From the NCBI RefSeq assembly GCF_001540865.1, contig NW_017891935.1:124001-188000 (forward strand): DNA of 64,000 nt, read 5' to 3'. How positions within the stretch are numbered: the first letter of the stretch is position 1; each line of letters begins with the position of its first letter. The notes below the pieces were generated by a model. It did no database searches. It worked only from the letters and a program-made list of their open reading frames with translations, and was not told where the DNA came from. Shown one piece after another: positions 28,901 to 40,197 of the stretch. A program made the position numbers and the translations under genes. This DNA is from Ananas comosus (lineage: Eukaryota; Streptophyta; Magnoliopsida; Poales; Bromeliaceae).

Positions 28901-30396
28901 TTACCTCTCACGATCGTCAAGAAGAGATCCATCGGGAATGGATTGAAAGGCATTATCTGTCTGCATGCGGAACATGACTTCTGTCTTCGTGCTCAGGCTG
29001 GCTATACAGTTTAAGTTTGCAAGACTATTGGTATGTGGTACGCAGCCAACCAGAAGAGCTAAATGGGATAGAGTGCTGATCTGACTCTAAAATAGGCCTT
29101 GGTTAGACTGACTTTGAACTGAGCCTAATTTGGAACCGCTAACAGTCGTCCAGGAAACGAGCTTCAGCTATGCCAAGAGAGGATTGCTTTGATTCGGCAG
29201 GTTCCCTTTTCCCTTAACAGGAAAGCAAAGCCTTCTGGCTTCCCTTGGACATTCTGTGGCAGGAATACCAGAATCTTGACTAGGCGATAAATAAAAAAGT
29301 TCAAGGTGCCGTCAGTGCGCTGTCGAAAGAAGATCAGTAGGATATAGGAGCATACTCTAATTAGGAGATTATTGTACGCCTAAGCAGTGTCGCGCTTTCT
29401 CTTCCTATGGTCGAGTGAGCTTACGCTTCCTCTTTCTCTGCTTTGCCTGCTTCTTTCCCTTCCTTACTGGTGGAACTGTTAGACTCGCATCGGCTTATTC
29501 AGTTTGTTATCCATATTTTTCATCCGCTTCACCGAGAGTGAGGCTTTCCCAGGGTAATGGAAAGGTCAGCTGAATGCGTAAAGGAATGCGCACCGCTCAA
29601 CCCCCTTTCATGCTGGAGGAAAGAAAGCCGAACAGCTCCATATTAGCGAATTGCCTCTGACTACTCTTACCAGGCTGGTAGAACTATCGGATTCCCATTC
29701 ACTTAGTCAACTTATTGGACAGAAGGGTCAACCACTTGACCGAGGAGAGTGAGGTTCGTCACCACAGTCCCGAGAGAAGGCCGAGTTGAAAAGCAAACCG
29801 AAGACAAACCAACGAATGAAAGGAAGGACGGCTCGCTTTACAACCAGGGCTGCCGGATCAATGCGCAGGACGCACGATCTACAAACAACAATAGAGAGAG
29901 CCAACCAAGAACGAAAGAACCTGGAAACAAACCCGCGAGCGAATACCAAACAGAGCAAGAAGGAGGAAGGGCCGAAGGCGGCTTACTAAGCGAGAAGGCT
30001 CCAAGCAGCCTAATAAGGCAGACGAAGGGAGCTTGCTGCTTTGCAACCTAAGCGGTATAGCTAAAAATGCTTACTCATCAAGGGCCGAACGAGAGAGCTG
30101 CTCTTCTTGCTAATGGGGAAAGATTGGAGTGAAGTTTAGTATGCTTTCTAAGATCAGAGGAGGAAACCTCAACCCTAGGTGAGGAAGAAAGGCAAACTCC
30201 TATCAAAGTGAAAGAAATTACGGTAGTCTTGAGGTTTATATGGTGGTGTTTCGGGATCTTCCAAGAGTTTGAGTCTATCCGCCATCCACATGCTCAAGAG
30301 TAAAGGGCTACCTTTGAAAGCAATGTTTTCATCTTTAGAAAATCAAGACTATTTTAGGTTTCAGCTAAAGCTACTCTTATGATGTTTCTTCTTGAT
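25961..30396. other. Spacer, nothing assigned
   Basis: Frames of 60-106 codons occur at 26867-27151, 28113-28385 and 28470-28790 (plus strand), and a very polar low-complexity one at 29749-30051. None shows a motif I recognise. Poly-A runs lie near 26321 and 28809. Confidence 0.45.
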
Positions 30397-30660
30397 TCAG
30401 GGTATCAATTCTACTAAGCCTATGTCTCCCTTGCATGGTTCAGTAAAGACAAGGTACAAACCTATCATGCAAAAAGAAAGTGCTCGGAAGCGGTGTTTTT
30501 GGTAATCTTTGTCTTCAGGATGTGCTTTATAGAACAAATCAAGAAGTAGTAGTAAGAGAATAGAATCAGCTTGAATGATTGACTTGGCTTTCTCAATAGA
30601 GAGTCCAAAAACGGAGCGTACCGTAGGTACATATGCCTTGGGGATGGAAGGAATTAGCAC
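30397..30660 (-). other. Unidentified frame, possibly from a nuclear repeat
   Basis: An open frame of 87 codons starts with GTG, not ATG. It encodes IPKAYVPTVRSVFGLSIEKA and HRFRALSFCMIGLYLVF, which reads like a slice of a larger globular protein. It recalls uncharacterised domains found in plant nuclear repeats, but I cannot name it. No start or stop context supports expression. Confidence 0.25.
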
Positions 30661-32770
30661 TTTTCCGTCTTCACCGCTAGGTCAAAGATAGCACAAAATT
30701 CTTAAAAGGTTGGGCAAAGTTCATCCAAGCTAAAGCGGAAGAGATGCTCTTCGGCATCCCAAAACCGTGCTCAAAATCCTGACACTCTGATTTGGAAGGA
30801 GTCCACAACTGGTAATTTCTCATCTCAAAGCGAGTACAACATGATGGTGGAAGAAGAGAATTTTAGGATAACGAACTTGTAAGGCAGAGTATAGCTTGAA
30901 AGCGAGTGGCATTAGAGCTCCTTTGGGGTGTCACATTCATAAGATGTCTGATTCTATTGGGTACACACATCCGTGCTCCTTAGACCTCCAAAATGGCCCC
31001 ATGATGAATTGAATCGCCCGGCTTCAGAAGAGGATTCACCATTCTTCCGCCTCGACGGGGCCTGGGCTCTGATCCCTGGATGGTGCGCTCTCTGTCGACA
31101 TACTATCTGAATTGCTCCCATTATCAGCCCAACCAGCATTTATTTTCCATAGACCCCAAAAAAGTCTTACTCTCTTCCTTCTTCCCCGCACTCTTCTTCC
31201 CTGACCCCGAACTCGAACCCCTCCAACAACAACAACTGGCTCAAAGGCAGCAGGAAAGGAAGATCAAGGGATTGCTAGAACAAGAGAAGAACTAGTTTCA
31301 AGGAACTATCATAGGACTGCTTATGGATGCGAAATTGGTCTGCAACTGGGGACCTCCTTATCAAACCCCAGGGAGAGCTTTTTCGGGTTTGGGAGTAGAG
31401 ATAAGGGGAGTGCTTTGGGTGCCAGTAACTTGGTCGAAGCCTGGGGCAAGGGCCCCGATCGAGTCTTTATCCTATTCAACCCCAACGACGACGCCACTAT
31501 CGGCGACACTGACACCGACGTGGGCCCCACTTCCTTGGCCTCTGCCACCCTTCAACTTCGAAGAACTCGAAACTTCCCCTACACTGGGTTTCCCTAAATT
31601 CTGAGTCTCTTTGCCTTTGGCATCCTTTTTCTTATCCTTTCAGTACATAGTAGTGGAAGTGGAAGTGGGGGTGATGGGGGAGTTGTCTTTGGAGGTGGAT
31701 GTGGACTTGGCCTTCTTCTTATCGGATCGGAGAATGTTCACCGAGGGATCGGGGGCTGTTGGAGGATCCGTCGGGGCTGGAAGTGTCGGATTTCTTGGAG
31801 GAGAAAAATCGGCCTAAGAATACCTTTTTTTCGGTCTGCTAATTTTATGTCTAGGGTTTTTGATTATGGGATTTAGTGTCTTCTTACTTCTTTACAGCCA
31901 ACGCATAGAGGCATGCAGGGCTGGCCTGTGGACTATAGCATGAATGGAGACTGATGTAGAGGTTGGACTTTGGAGCAGGTCTGTCAGTTACTTTTTTTTT
32001 TTTTTAGCATGGCTTTCTATAACTATTAGAAAAAGGGAAGATTGCAGTGCTTTGACAGTTGACACGTAATGCATATTCCAAATATTTATCATTATTGAGG
32101 AAATCAATTAGGAGACAATCTAAGAAGGGCCATCTGCTCTAGTCTCTGATCATGTGGATGTCCCAATCTTCTATGCCATGCCTACCATGAAATCTTGTCC
32201 ACCTCTTTATTTGAGGACTCAAAAGCAGCAGAGAAAGATGAAGATGAAAAAGAAGACGAAGCTGCCATGGCCAAGTAGTATAGCCCCTCTCACTACCACT
32301 CCCCAGACTGGAACATTGCCAAAAAACAAGGTTTGATGTAATTAAACGAGACTAAAAGGAGCCCTTGATCCTTTGAAGGACTAAGCCCTTTCACCTTAAA
32401 TCAAAATAAGGAAGTTCCTTCTCGGTTTCGCATGCCAATAGGCAACTGCTCTATTTCGTATCATCCCACCCAGACCTATATGCTATTTCACCAACGATCA
32501 TCTAATTCCTGAAAAAGGCAGACCTACATATGGGATCCTGACCATACACAAAAATAGGATGACCTATAATATAAGGCTTTTCCTTCGTTTCACTTTCCGA
32601 AGTGGCGTGGCACAAAGCCCAATTGGAAAAGGGGAGCGGGTCTGAGGAAAAAATCACGGCACATTCAAACTCATCGCTGCAGGATTAGTTCTCTCATACG
32701 GATCAGCCTAGGGAACGTAATCTCATAGCACATTCAAAAGCGAAGCTAGAGACAAAAGATCTTCTTTCTA
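30661..32770. other. Spacer, nothing assigned
   Basis: Only short frames occur, including a glutamine-rich one at 31080-31295 and a Gly/Val-rich low-complexity stretch at about 31640-31815. A poly-T run lies near 31991. No RNA gene is seen. Confidence 0.4.
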
Positions 32771-32771
32771 A

Positions 32772-33200
32772 AGAGATTCGATTCGGAACTAAACTATGTC
32801 CAAGGTCCAATATTGAAATCATTTCTGAGGTTTTCCCTTACTTTGTCCGTGTCAACAAACAATTCGAAATACCTCGACTTTTTCAGAACAGGTCCGAGTC
32901 AAATAGCAATGATTCGAAGCACTTCTTTTTACATTACACTATTTCGGAAACCTAAGGACTCGATCGTATGGATATGTAAAATACAGGATTTCCAATCCTA
33001 GCAGGAAAAGGAGGGAAACAGATACTCAATAACAAGTGAGTAAACAGAATTCCATACTCGATCTCATAGATACATATAGAATTCTGTGGAAAGCCGTATT
33101 CGATGAAAGTCGTATGTACGGCTTGGAGGGAGATCTTTCATATCTTTCGATATCCACCCTACAATATGGTGGGGTTAAAAAGCAAAAATAAGTGATTCTT
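32772..33200 (+). pseudogene. rps12: Plastid-derived rps12 fragment: intron 2 3' part plus exon 3
   Basis: The segment reads as plastid rps12 intron DNA (for example the stretch with ctatgtccaaggtccaata near 32794). It includes a well-formed group II domain V at 33090-33124 (aagccgtattcgatgaaagt...tacggctt) and a domain VI stem, and ends in the short third exon (33161-33193), which in plastids encodes the terminal YGVKKPK. Here that exon carries extra bases and substitutions (atatggtggggttaaaaagc), so the reading is broken. It is a mitochondrial plastid-DNA insertion without coding capacity. The left edge near 32772 is approximate. Confidence 0.75.
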
Positions 33201-35252
33201 ATGTGAATTTGAATGTTCAGGAACCACACACCTGGACGGAGCTAGCGCAAAGGCTTGCTTACAGCGACTCCCACGGGTATAGGCGCTCACCCTAATATAA
33301 GTTTGCTTACGGAATTGCTTAATCCGACGAGTGAAGTCTACATCGAGGGTCTTCGAATCTTACTTGAATGGAACTGTGGCGTTGGGCAGAAAGCCGATGA
33401 TTTCGACGAGGCCCTTCCCTTTAACCCGAACAGCCAGATTAATTACAGGTCATCCCCTACCTCCGAATCCTTTGACGGACACCAGAGAAGTTAGTTGTTC
33501 GCCTATCATTGGTCGACTTTCACCTTGTTCCCTCTAGTCCGTTAATCACTACCTCTTTTGAAACCTCTGATGAGAAAGTCGTAGGCGAAAGCGGGCCAAA
33601 CACCCATACGAATGAAAAATGAGAGAGCAATCTTATCCATTTCGAGATAGTTGCTACCTATATGTTAATTTTTCATTTACTACAATAAACCCACTATTCC
33701 AAGCGACCCTACTTTTTTGATTAATCGCCTGCTCACTTAGAATATCGGGGAATCTCTATTTAGCTTGTTAAACGGCTGAAGAGCTGCTACGGTGGGGGAA
33801 TCGGACTTATCCATGGTTAGTCAACATAATTGCATAGGCCCTGAAGCCCAGGTAGCTCGGCATGGGAGGAAAGGAATATCTCAGAACTAATGGTCGGCCG
33901 CTTACTCTATAATGCAAAGTTCAGCCCCTTCCCCGATACTCCAACATCGTCCTATCCACCGCTGTGGATGTTCACCCGGCTATCCAATCAGTCCAAGGTG
34001 CATCAGCCTGCTCCTCGATAAAGCCTTGCTCATCCTCTTGTTCGATAATCCCTTGTTTGTTCTCTTCCTTCCCCAGCCCAGACTTCTTTTCCTTCTAGGC
34101 TTCTAGTAGCCCTTCCTCCACCAAGAGAAACCCTAGGAGAAGACCATGCTACCATAGAGAAGGGAAAGCCCACCTCGGAAGCCATTTGACCATGAGTTCA
34201 CAGCTTAGGATCAGAAGGAAAGATCCCATCCCGTCTTTAAAGCAATGGTCTACGACTCCGCAGCTTGCTTAGGGGAGCTCCTTTGTTATTTTTGTTCTAC
34301 CGTTAAGAGAAGGATCACAAGCCTTAGTCCCAAGCTAAACAGCATATTCATCTGCACCTGAAAGGGATTCGTGAGCAAGAGCTTATTTGTTATTTTCTAT
34401 TCTTCAAAAAAGCAATTCTCTCTCCTGCGGATCTTCCTCCAACAGAATCAATGGCATCGGATCTAACTCAACTCTCTCCCTTTCCGGCTTAGCCTACCCC
34501 TCCGTGGGCTTCTATCCCCCTGGTCGTATTCAAAGGATCTCTCAAGAGTGAAAATCTCTCTCCCCTTCTTCTGGCATCACAGCCTATTCTATTCTCTACT
34601 CTCTACCAGCTTCTGAAACAAGATCGGATTGGTGAACAGGATGCTTCCTCTCCTCGGCTCACTTCACTACCTTTAGAGAAAACAGTTCCAGCAGAAGACG
34701 AAGAAGACTCTCGGATGGCACTTGCTTTCCTAACTGTAAGGGGATCAGATTCTTTATAATAGTTACCACCTCTTCTTCACATAAAACCATTCGTTCAGAG
34801 TCGACAACTGCGGATAGGCCTCTCCCCAATCAATGCTCTTATTCCTACTTGCGGATTCTCTCTATATAGGAAAGAAAGCCTTAATTAAGGCCCTTTCTTT
34901 CGGGCGATGATTCGATTCTTCTTAGCTTGGCCATTCGATTAAGGTTCTTTCGATCGAGAAAGAGAAAGATAACTCTTATTCATCCGGAAGTGACTGAACT
35001 AGCCTTTGGGCTTATAAAAGCGCTGTCGCACCTTCACTCTTTGTATTTGTCGGCCTTACTAGCGCTACTGCTAATGTCGGCGTAAGGACTGTTTATCGGA
35101 TACTTCTATCTTTTTGGGAGGCCTAAGGACTGCAGCTTCTTCTTTAACAGCTTTTTTCAACCTCCCCTCGGGAAGTATGGTGGTAAGAGGAAGAGCCTAT
35201 CTTCTATCTAGCCTTGAGCCCGGTATCTTGATTGCTGCTACTCTACCTTGAT
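33201..35252. other. Spacer, nothing assigned
   Basis: Contains only frames of about 60-80 codons without recognisable motifs and many short CTTTC and CCTCTTC tracts. No tRNA or intron element is seen. Confidence 0.4.
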
Positions 35253-35573
35253 TTACCCCGAGCCGGTGCCGGGGCCTGCGTCTATTAAGAAGGGTATAGC
35301 CGGCCCAATCGTGAATGATACCTCCCCATAAGAGATCCTTATGGTATAGGATACCGTAAACTTACCGTAACCATCTAGAGCCGGGTAAGCAAACTCTTCC
35401 AATAGCCCCATGGTAGCAATAGATAAAAAGTCTATATCAGATACCGAAGGGTACGGTTTCTTGAAGTCAAGTTTAGCAATAATTAAACCAGGATGTGGTT
35501 CTTTGTTTATTTTTCGTTCTATCGATATTTGCAAACGGTTTACCACAAAGTTTTTACTACTTAAAGTAGTCAT
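35253..35573 (-). CDS. Unidentified ORF, 106 codons
   Basis: The frame starts with ATG (35571-35573) and encodes a basic N-terminus (VNRLQISIERKINKEPHPG) followed by LIIAKLDFKKPYPSVSDIDF and a Tyr/Gly-rich part (GYGKFTVSYTIRISYGEV), ending GPGTGSG. The composition looks protein-like. A remnant of a mitochondrial linear-plasmid protein is possible, but I cannot show it. Confidence 0.3.
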   Translation of the reverse strand: MTTLSSKNFVVNRLQISIERKINKEPHPGLIIAKLDFKKPYPSVSDIDFLSIATMGLLEEFAYPALDGYGKFTVSYTIRISYGEVSFTIGPAIPFLIDAGPGTGSG

Positions 35574-36133
35574 GTTTTTTGTTTTAAACTAATAAGAAAT
35601 AGATTATTCCCCGTTAGCTTGTCCAGTACTTTTGCAGAGCATAAAAGTACTATAAATTCATTTCCTCTGAAGTCTGCCCGCTCGTTGGGCGCCCCAGTGC
35701 CATACTGTTGGTTCGTCCGTACCCGGTTTGTGAATCCGGAACTCGCTAGAGTTCCCCCTCCTAAAAGTGTGGGATGACACTCCTGTATAGAAGACCAGCA
35801 ATTGGTTGTATTCCCTAAAGAACAAAACGTCCTTTCTCACCGTTCTTTCCTAACCAGTAGAGACAAAAGGGTGGGGCTTTTTCGGTATCTGCAGCTCCCG
35901 TTGCCTTACCCTGGGACTCTCTAGTCCCACACCCAACAACATCCTGTTGTGACAAGATAAACGTGTTTCAAGTGTTTGCCCGAGGGTAACATTTCATTAA
36001 TCGTTGTCTCAGTTCGGTTTCACTACCTTACTTAGACCTTACTAGACTAACCGCCCTATGGGGACCTCAGACGCGTTGAGTGGCCGGCTATTGGTATTTT
36101 CCGGGGAGTGCATTCCGTTTAGGATTGTTGTGC

Positions 36134-36239
36134 TTTTCCCTAAAGAGGGAGAACTTACCTAGTGTACTTTTTTTAAGATACATTCCCTTATTTCCTTATT
36201 TTCCCTAAAGAGGGAGAACTTACCTAGTGTACTTTTTTT
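36134..36239 (+). repeat. Two identical 41-bp direct repeats, period 65 bp
   Basis: The copies at 36134-36174 and 36199-36239 are identical and start ttttccctaaagaggg, ending in a T7 run. They are separated by 24 bp. The second copy ends 20 bp before the first ATG of the 162-codon frame, so the duplication sits in its putative leader. Confidence 0.92.
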
Positions 36240-36259
36240 CACTTTTTTATTTGCTTTTG

Positions 36260-36748
36260 ATGATGGATGATCACCGGGGGTGGACATCTATCTTCGGAAC
36301 CAGCTCTGGCGAAAACTCGGTTGGCTCTTCCGAAGCGAGCATAAATCAACCAGCGCCCCACTCCCCGGAGCCTGTTGCTCCTGAGGTTGATCAGCCAGAT
36401 GGAGGTGGGCCCCTAATTCCTGAAGATGCCAATCACAATCACTTGATGCCTGCTCAAGAGCGTATGGAAGAGTTGGCCCATGGCCTCTCAATCAATTCCA
36501 TTACAAAAAACTTGAGCCGCAACGAGTGGGCAGGCATCATAGCAGCGCAGATTGTGGTAGAGGAAAGCGTCGAAGCCGCTTTAGTTGACGATGGCTTTCC
36601 TCCCGATGCTATTTTGGCCAAACGCCACCAGATACGGGGCTTTATGTTCTATCCTCAGGGGACTAGTTTGACCGAGAAAACTTATGCACGCTATGTCACA
36701 AGTATCGACAACTTTGGTACTCGCGCCTCTGTTCCATACAAGCGATAG
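36260..36748 (+). CDS. Unidentified ORF, 162 codons, behind a duplicated leader
   Basis: The ATG at 36260 (MMDDHRGWTSIFGTSSGENS) opens 162 codons; the frame remains open upstream to a GTG at 36227. It has an acidic, Pro-rich segment (HSPEPVAPEVDQPDGGGP), then a helix-prone region (SRNEWAGIIAAQIVVEESVE), then DGFPPDAILAKRHQIRGFMF and a C-terminal SLTEKTYARYVTSIDNFG. I recognise no family. The mixed but ordinary amino-acid composition over the full frame argues for a real or recently real gene, possibly plasmid- or nucleus-derived. No membrane span lies within the ATG form; the GTG-started form would add a hydrophobic leader (YFFSLFYLLL). Confidence 0.5.
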   Translation: MMDDHRGWTSIFGTSSGENSVGSSEASINQPAPHSPEPVAPEVDQPDGGGPLIPEDANHNHLMPAQERMEELAHGLSINSITKNLSRNEWAGIIAAQIVVEESVEAALVDDGFPPDAILAKRHQIRGFMFYPQGTSLTEKTYARYVTSIDNFGTRASVPYKR

Positions 36749-36864
36749 AGAACTATGATTTCTCCATCTAAGGGGGGCCCGCCTTAAAGAGATGGGGCTC
36801 ACAGAAATGGGAGGAAAGGAGAGTGGGTAAGCGGGCTCCTTTCCACTTCAATCTCCTCTGTTTT

Positions 36865-37023
36865 ATGATGGGGGTGATCACTGGATCAGGGGACGTCGAA
36901 ATCATCTTTGGCTCTTTTAAGTTTTCCTTCACGGCTAAACGATGGAATGAGAGATTTTTCTTTTTAGGGCTACCTACTATTATTATATTAAATATAGTTT
37001 GTTTTTTTTTCCTCTTTTTATGA
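36865..37023 (+). CDS. Small membrane-type ORF, 52 codons
   Basis: The frame MMGVITGSGDVEIIFGSF ends with a strongly hydrophobic C-terminus (LGLPTIIILNIVCFFFLFL). It follows the 162-codon frame by 116 bp on the same strand. It is too short to assign and may be chance. Confidence 0.22.
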   Translation: MMGVITGSGDVEIIFGSFKFSFTAKRWNERFFFLGLPTIIILNIVCFFFLFL

Positions 37024-37137
37024 ATGTTCTTGTACTTCTTTTGATTGCTCGTTTCAATTGTTAGCTTCTTTGCTTTGTCTGACGAGTAAGAAGGAAGGAG
37101 GCTAGTCTCCGAAAATGCCTTTTGAAGTTGGGGTTTG

Positions 37138-37200
37138 AGCTCCTTAGTCGGTAAAACAAGGAAGAAACCTATGTGGTGGGTTCGACTCCCACAGGAGCGC
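37138..37200 (+). ncRNA. tRNA-like remnant
   Basis: A T-arm GTGGG-TTCGACT-CCCAC (37176-37192) is followed without gap by AGGAGCG (37193-37199), which pairs 6 of 7 bases with AGCTCCT (37138-37144). The 31 nt between hold a D-arm-like TAGTCGGTAAAACA, but there is too little sequence for normal D and anticodon arms. It could be a decayed tRNA or a processing t-element; its parent is uncertain. Confidence 0.45.
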
Positions 37201-37449
37201 ACATTAATTAGCAATCCGCTGCTTTTCATTCAAGGAAGGGCATAATTGAATGAATCAACTATTTCATTTCATAGTCAATTAATCGGCTATATGGCATATA
37301 TTTTTCAAGTGCGAGAGATTGCCGGGGTCACACTTTGTCTTCTTTGAAAGATGGGAATTACGGATCAACTAAATAATCATTGAGAATGGCATTTCCGCGG
37401 CCTGTAACACATGGTTATCAAGCCGTGAGGGCCCCTTTTAACTGATTTA

Positions 37450-37905
37450 CAAACCTACTGTAAGGCCCTATGGGGAAGTTAAATAGCAAAAGACATTTAT
37501 GAAATAAAAAATGAATATTTGCAAAAAATGTGAATATCATTTGAAAATGAATAGTTCAGATAGAATCGAACTTTCGATCGATCCCGGCACTTGGGATCTC
37601 CTATGGATGAAAAACATGGTTTCTTTGGATCCCATTGAATTTCATTCGGAGGAGGAACCCTTTAAAGATCGTATTGATTCTTATCAAAGGAAGACAGGAT
37701 TAACTGAGGCTGTTCAAAGAGGCATAGGCCAACTAAACGGCATTCCCGTAGCAGTTGGGGTTATAGATTTTCAGTTTATGGGGTAGTATGGGATCCGTAG
37801 TCGGGGATAAATTTACCCGTTTGATTGAGTACGCTATCAATAAGTTTATACCTCTATTTTTAGTATGTGCTTCCGGGGGGCACGCATGCAAGAAGGAAGT
37901 TTGAG
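37450..37905 (+). pseudogene. accD: Plastid accD fragment (acetyl-CoA carboxylase beta subunit)
   Basis: An open part from ATG 37511 encodes [26 protein letters not shown]-type [20 protein letters not shown] and [20 protein letters not shown], the plastid carboxyltransferase beta subunit around its zinc-finger and early catalytic regions. A 2-bp loss after FQFMG creates a stop (37784-37786); the frame resumes as [16 protein letters not shown] and loses another base after CASGG (about 37880). Similarity fades at about 37905. It is a plastid-to-mitochondrion transfer, truncated at both ends and non-functional. Confidence 0.9.
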
Positions 37906-39873
37906 CTTTGAACATATAGGGCAATAACTTTATTTTATTGCACGAGATTTCGTTGAAACAAAGAAATTGGTCAGTCTGGCTTTCAACTAATCTCTTTTCT
38001 TCCCACCAAGGCTAGCTTCCCTCATTCCCTTGTTCTCATTCCAGTCTCGGAAAAATCCTAGTAAGACTTACTTTGCAGCAGATTCTATGGCATTGAACGT
38101 AGAGGCATTCATTTTCCTCACAATCATCTGACTCAACAGCTCCGTTCCTGGATCTTACGCTGATCCGAGGTGACCGGCCCTTCGACCCTATTTATTCGAA
38201 GCACTACTGAAGGGCACATTTGGCCTGTCAGTTTCTCAAAAGAAGGAAGAGAACGAAAAAGTGTTATTTACAAGCTTGCTTTGAGAGTCCCGGAGTTGAG
38301 CTCTTTTAGTGTGAACATGAGTAGTTCTTCACTTACCTACGACGAAAATCATTTTCGATAAATGACACCCTTTACGCTTATCCCCAAGCAACTCATATGT
38401 ATCGCTATGGCATGGCTGTTTTCCCTTACTAATACTAATGTGCAATCCTTCCCTCACCAGTCCCACGTGCTCTTTGATGCCGAAAATCAGATTCTAATGA
38501 AAGTCTTACTAGCATTGGCGGCTTAAGTGGAAAACTGGTCCTATCCTATAATTAGGAAGCATCTGACTTGCTAAGCATGAAGTCCCAGTCACACAGGAAA
38601 GTGCTAACAGCTCGCATCAATTCCTTGCTTTACTCTGTCCTCCAAGAGCTGAAATGCCGACATCTTTCCCATATGTCACTAACTTCAGCGGTAGCATGAA
38701 TAAAGTGAGCGCTCATCTCGAGAGCGTGAAAAAAGAAGTACCACTAAGAGCGGACTCCAGGCTGCAAATTACTAGTAAAGCATATTAAACTCTATCTCTA
38801 ACGATTGCTATTTCATCTCCATGAAGAGAAGATGAGCTTCCTTCTGCTAATAAAGGAACTGGTGATCCCTAGCTTGAGACTCAAACTCCGGAAGCCGACC
38901 TGCCAACATACATCCAATGGCATAGAGTGATGCGTCAGTATGAACATTTAACTCCTTATTACAATCTTGAAACCTGCAAACGGAGGGCAAACAAGCTACG
39001 GATTAAGCGCAAGGCGCTCAAGAACAAGCAAGGGGGTAAATGGCTGAAAGAAGAGTGAAAAGATTCATAGGGAAAGAGAGAACTAAGGAATGCCATAAGG
39101 AGAACAAGAGAGAGAAATCGCAAAAGGAAGTGGACTCCAATCATCCTTTAGTCTCAGTATTTTTTCTATCGAGTGTAAGTCATTCAGTCCCGACAGCCTC
39201 CTACCCCTTACCTATAGTTTCACGTGGGAACTAGGACGACTTGAGTTTTGGTACTACAACGCACAAGCGGTAAGAGCAAACTGTCTTATTGGTTTCCCTT
39301 ATTGCGACGTACTCTATGGGCTTATCGTCCCCCTCCCTACACTTGACCTTTTCCTTGCTCTGGCACTGATTGACCAGCTTCATCGTCAACATTCTCATTC
39401 CCATAGCTTCTCGGATGACGACTGCTGACTTTGTCTTCATTTCATTCTTTGACTGCTATGAGCTTGAGGCAGAGTCGGCTGAAGGTAGAAGGAGAAGAAG
39501 AGATTTTACAATGCCCTTCCGATCGCAAAAAAGAAGATAATTGGTCTTCCTTGTGAAATTCATCTGATGGGCTTTTCTTTCCATTGAATAGGAATCGCCC
39601 GGTCAACGGTGATAGCTGCTCGCCTCCTTCTTTGAAGACAAAGATTGATTGCTAGCTTTTGTTAGGCAGTAAGCGAAAAGGTAGGCTCTCCCTCTTGGGT
39701 TGAAGGGCCGATCACGGGCTTATAGCGGGCTCTCTCTCTTCAGGTGAAAAGCTCTTTTCAAGCAGTGACAGAGAAGTGGGAGACAGAGCTTGGGGAAGAG
39801 GTAGGCGGCAATCAAAAAGGTAGTCTATCCATTCTGGCGTTCTAGGCTTAAAGCTCAATCCGGCCTTATTTTT
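37906..39873. other. Spacer, nothing assigned
   Basis: Only short frames without family resemblance are present. No RNA gene or retroelement motif is seen. Confidence 0.4.
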
Positions 39874-40197
39874 TCATACATAAAGTATTCTTTCCGGGAC
39901 GAGTGGGCGAATCATGTAGTTCTTAAGCTCCTTACCGTAGTTTTCATAAGTATGAAATATCCCTATTTTTGAGAAAGAGTAGTTGGTTGAATAGGCCTTT
40001 ATCTTACTCTTCTTTACAGTAGAATCAAACTCGAGTTTGGGATCCACTAGTTCTTTGACTAGGATCAACGTATGGATCTGCTTTCGGCTCTGCTCCCGTC
40101 TGAGCCTGTTCTCTCGCTGGAAACGTATTTTGTCGATGAAGGGAAAGGGCCAATTACAAGCAATTTCAGCTACGTTTTTGTACTCGACTAGTATCAT
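39874..40197 (-). CDS. Unidentified ORF, 107 codons
   Basis: An ATG-started frame (40195-40197) encodes a basic protein rich in Lys, Arg and Tyr (IDKIRFQRENRLRREQSRKQ, then STNYSFSKIGIFHTYENYGK). Composition is unlike the surrounding pyrimidine-rich spacer. A plasmid-type or intron-type origin is conceivable, but I see no diagnostic motif. Confidence 0.28.
   Translation of the reverse strand: MILVEYKNVAEIACNWPFPFIDKIRFQRENRLRREQSRKQIHTLILVKELVDPKLEFDSTVKKSKIKAYSTNYSFSKIGIFHTYENYGKELKNYMIRPLVPERILYV

Noticed and set aside
29749..30051. 100-codon polar frame
   Set aside because: Strong Lys/Glu/Asn/Arg low complexity, typical of purine-rich spacer read in frame.
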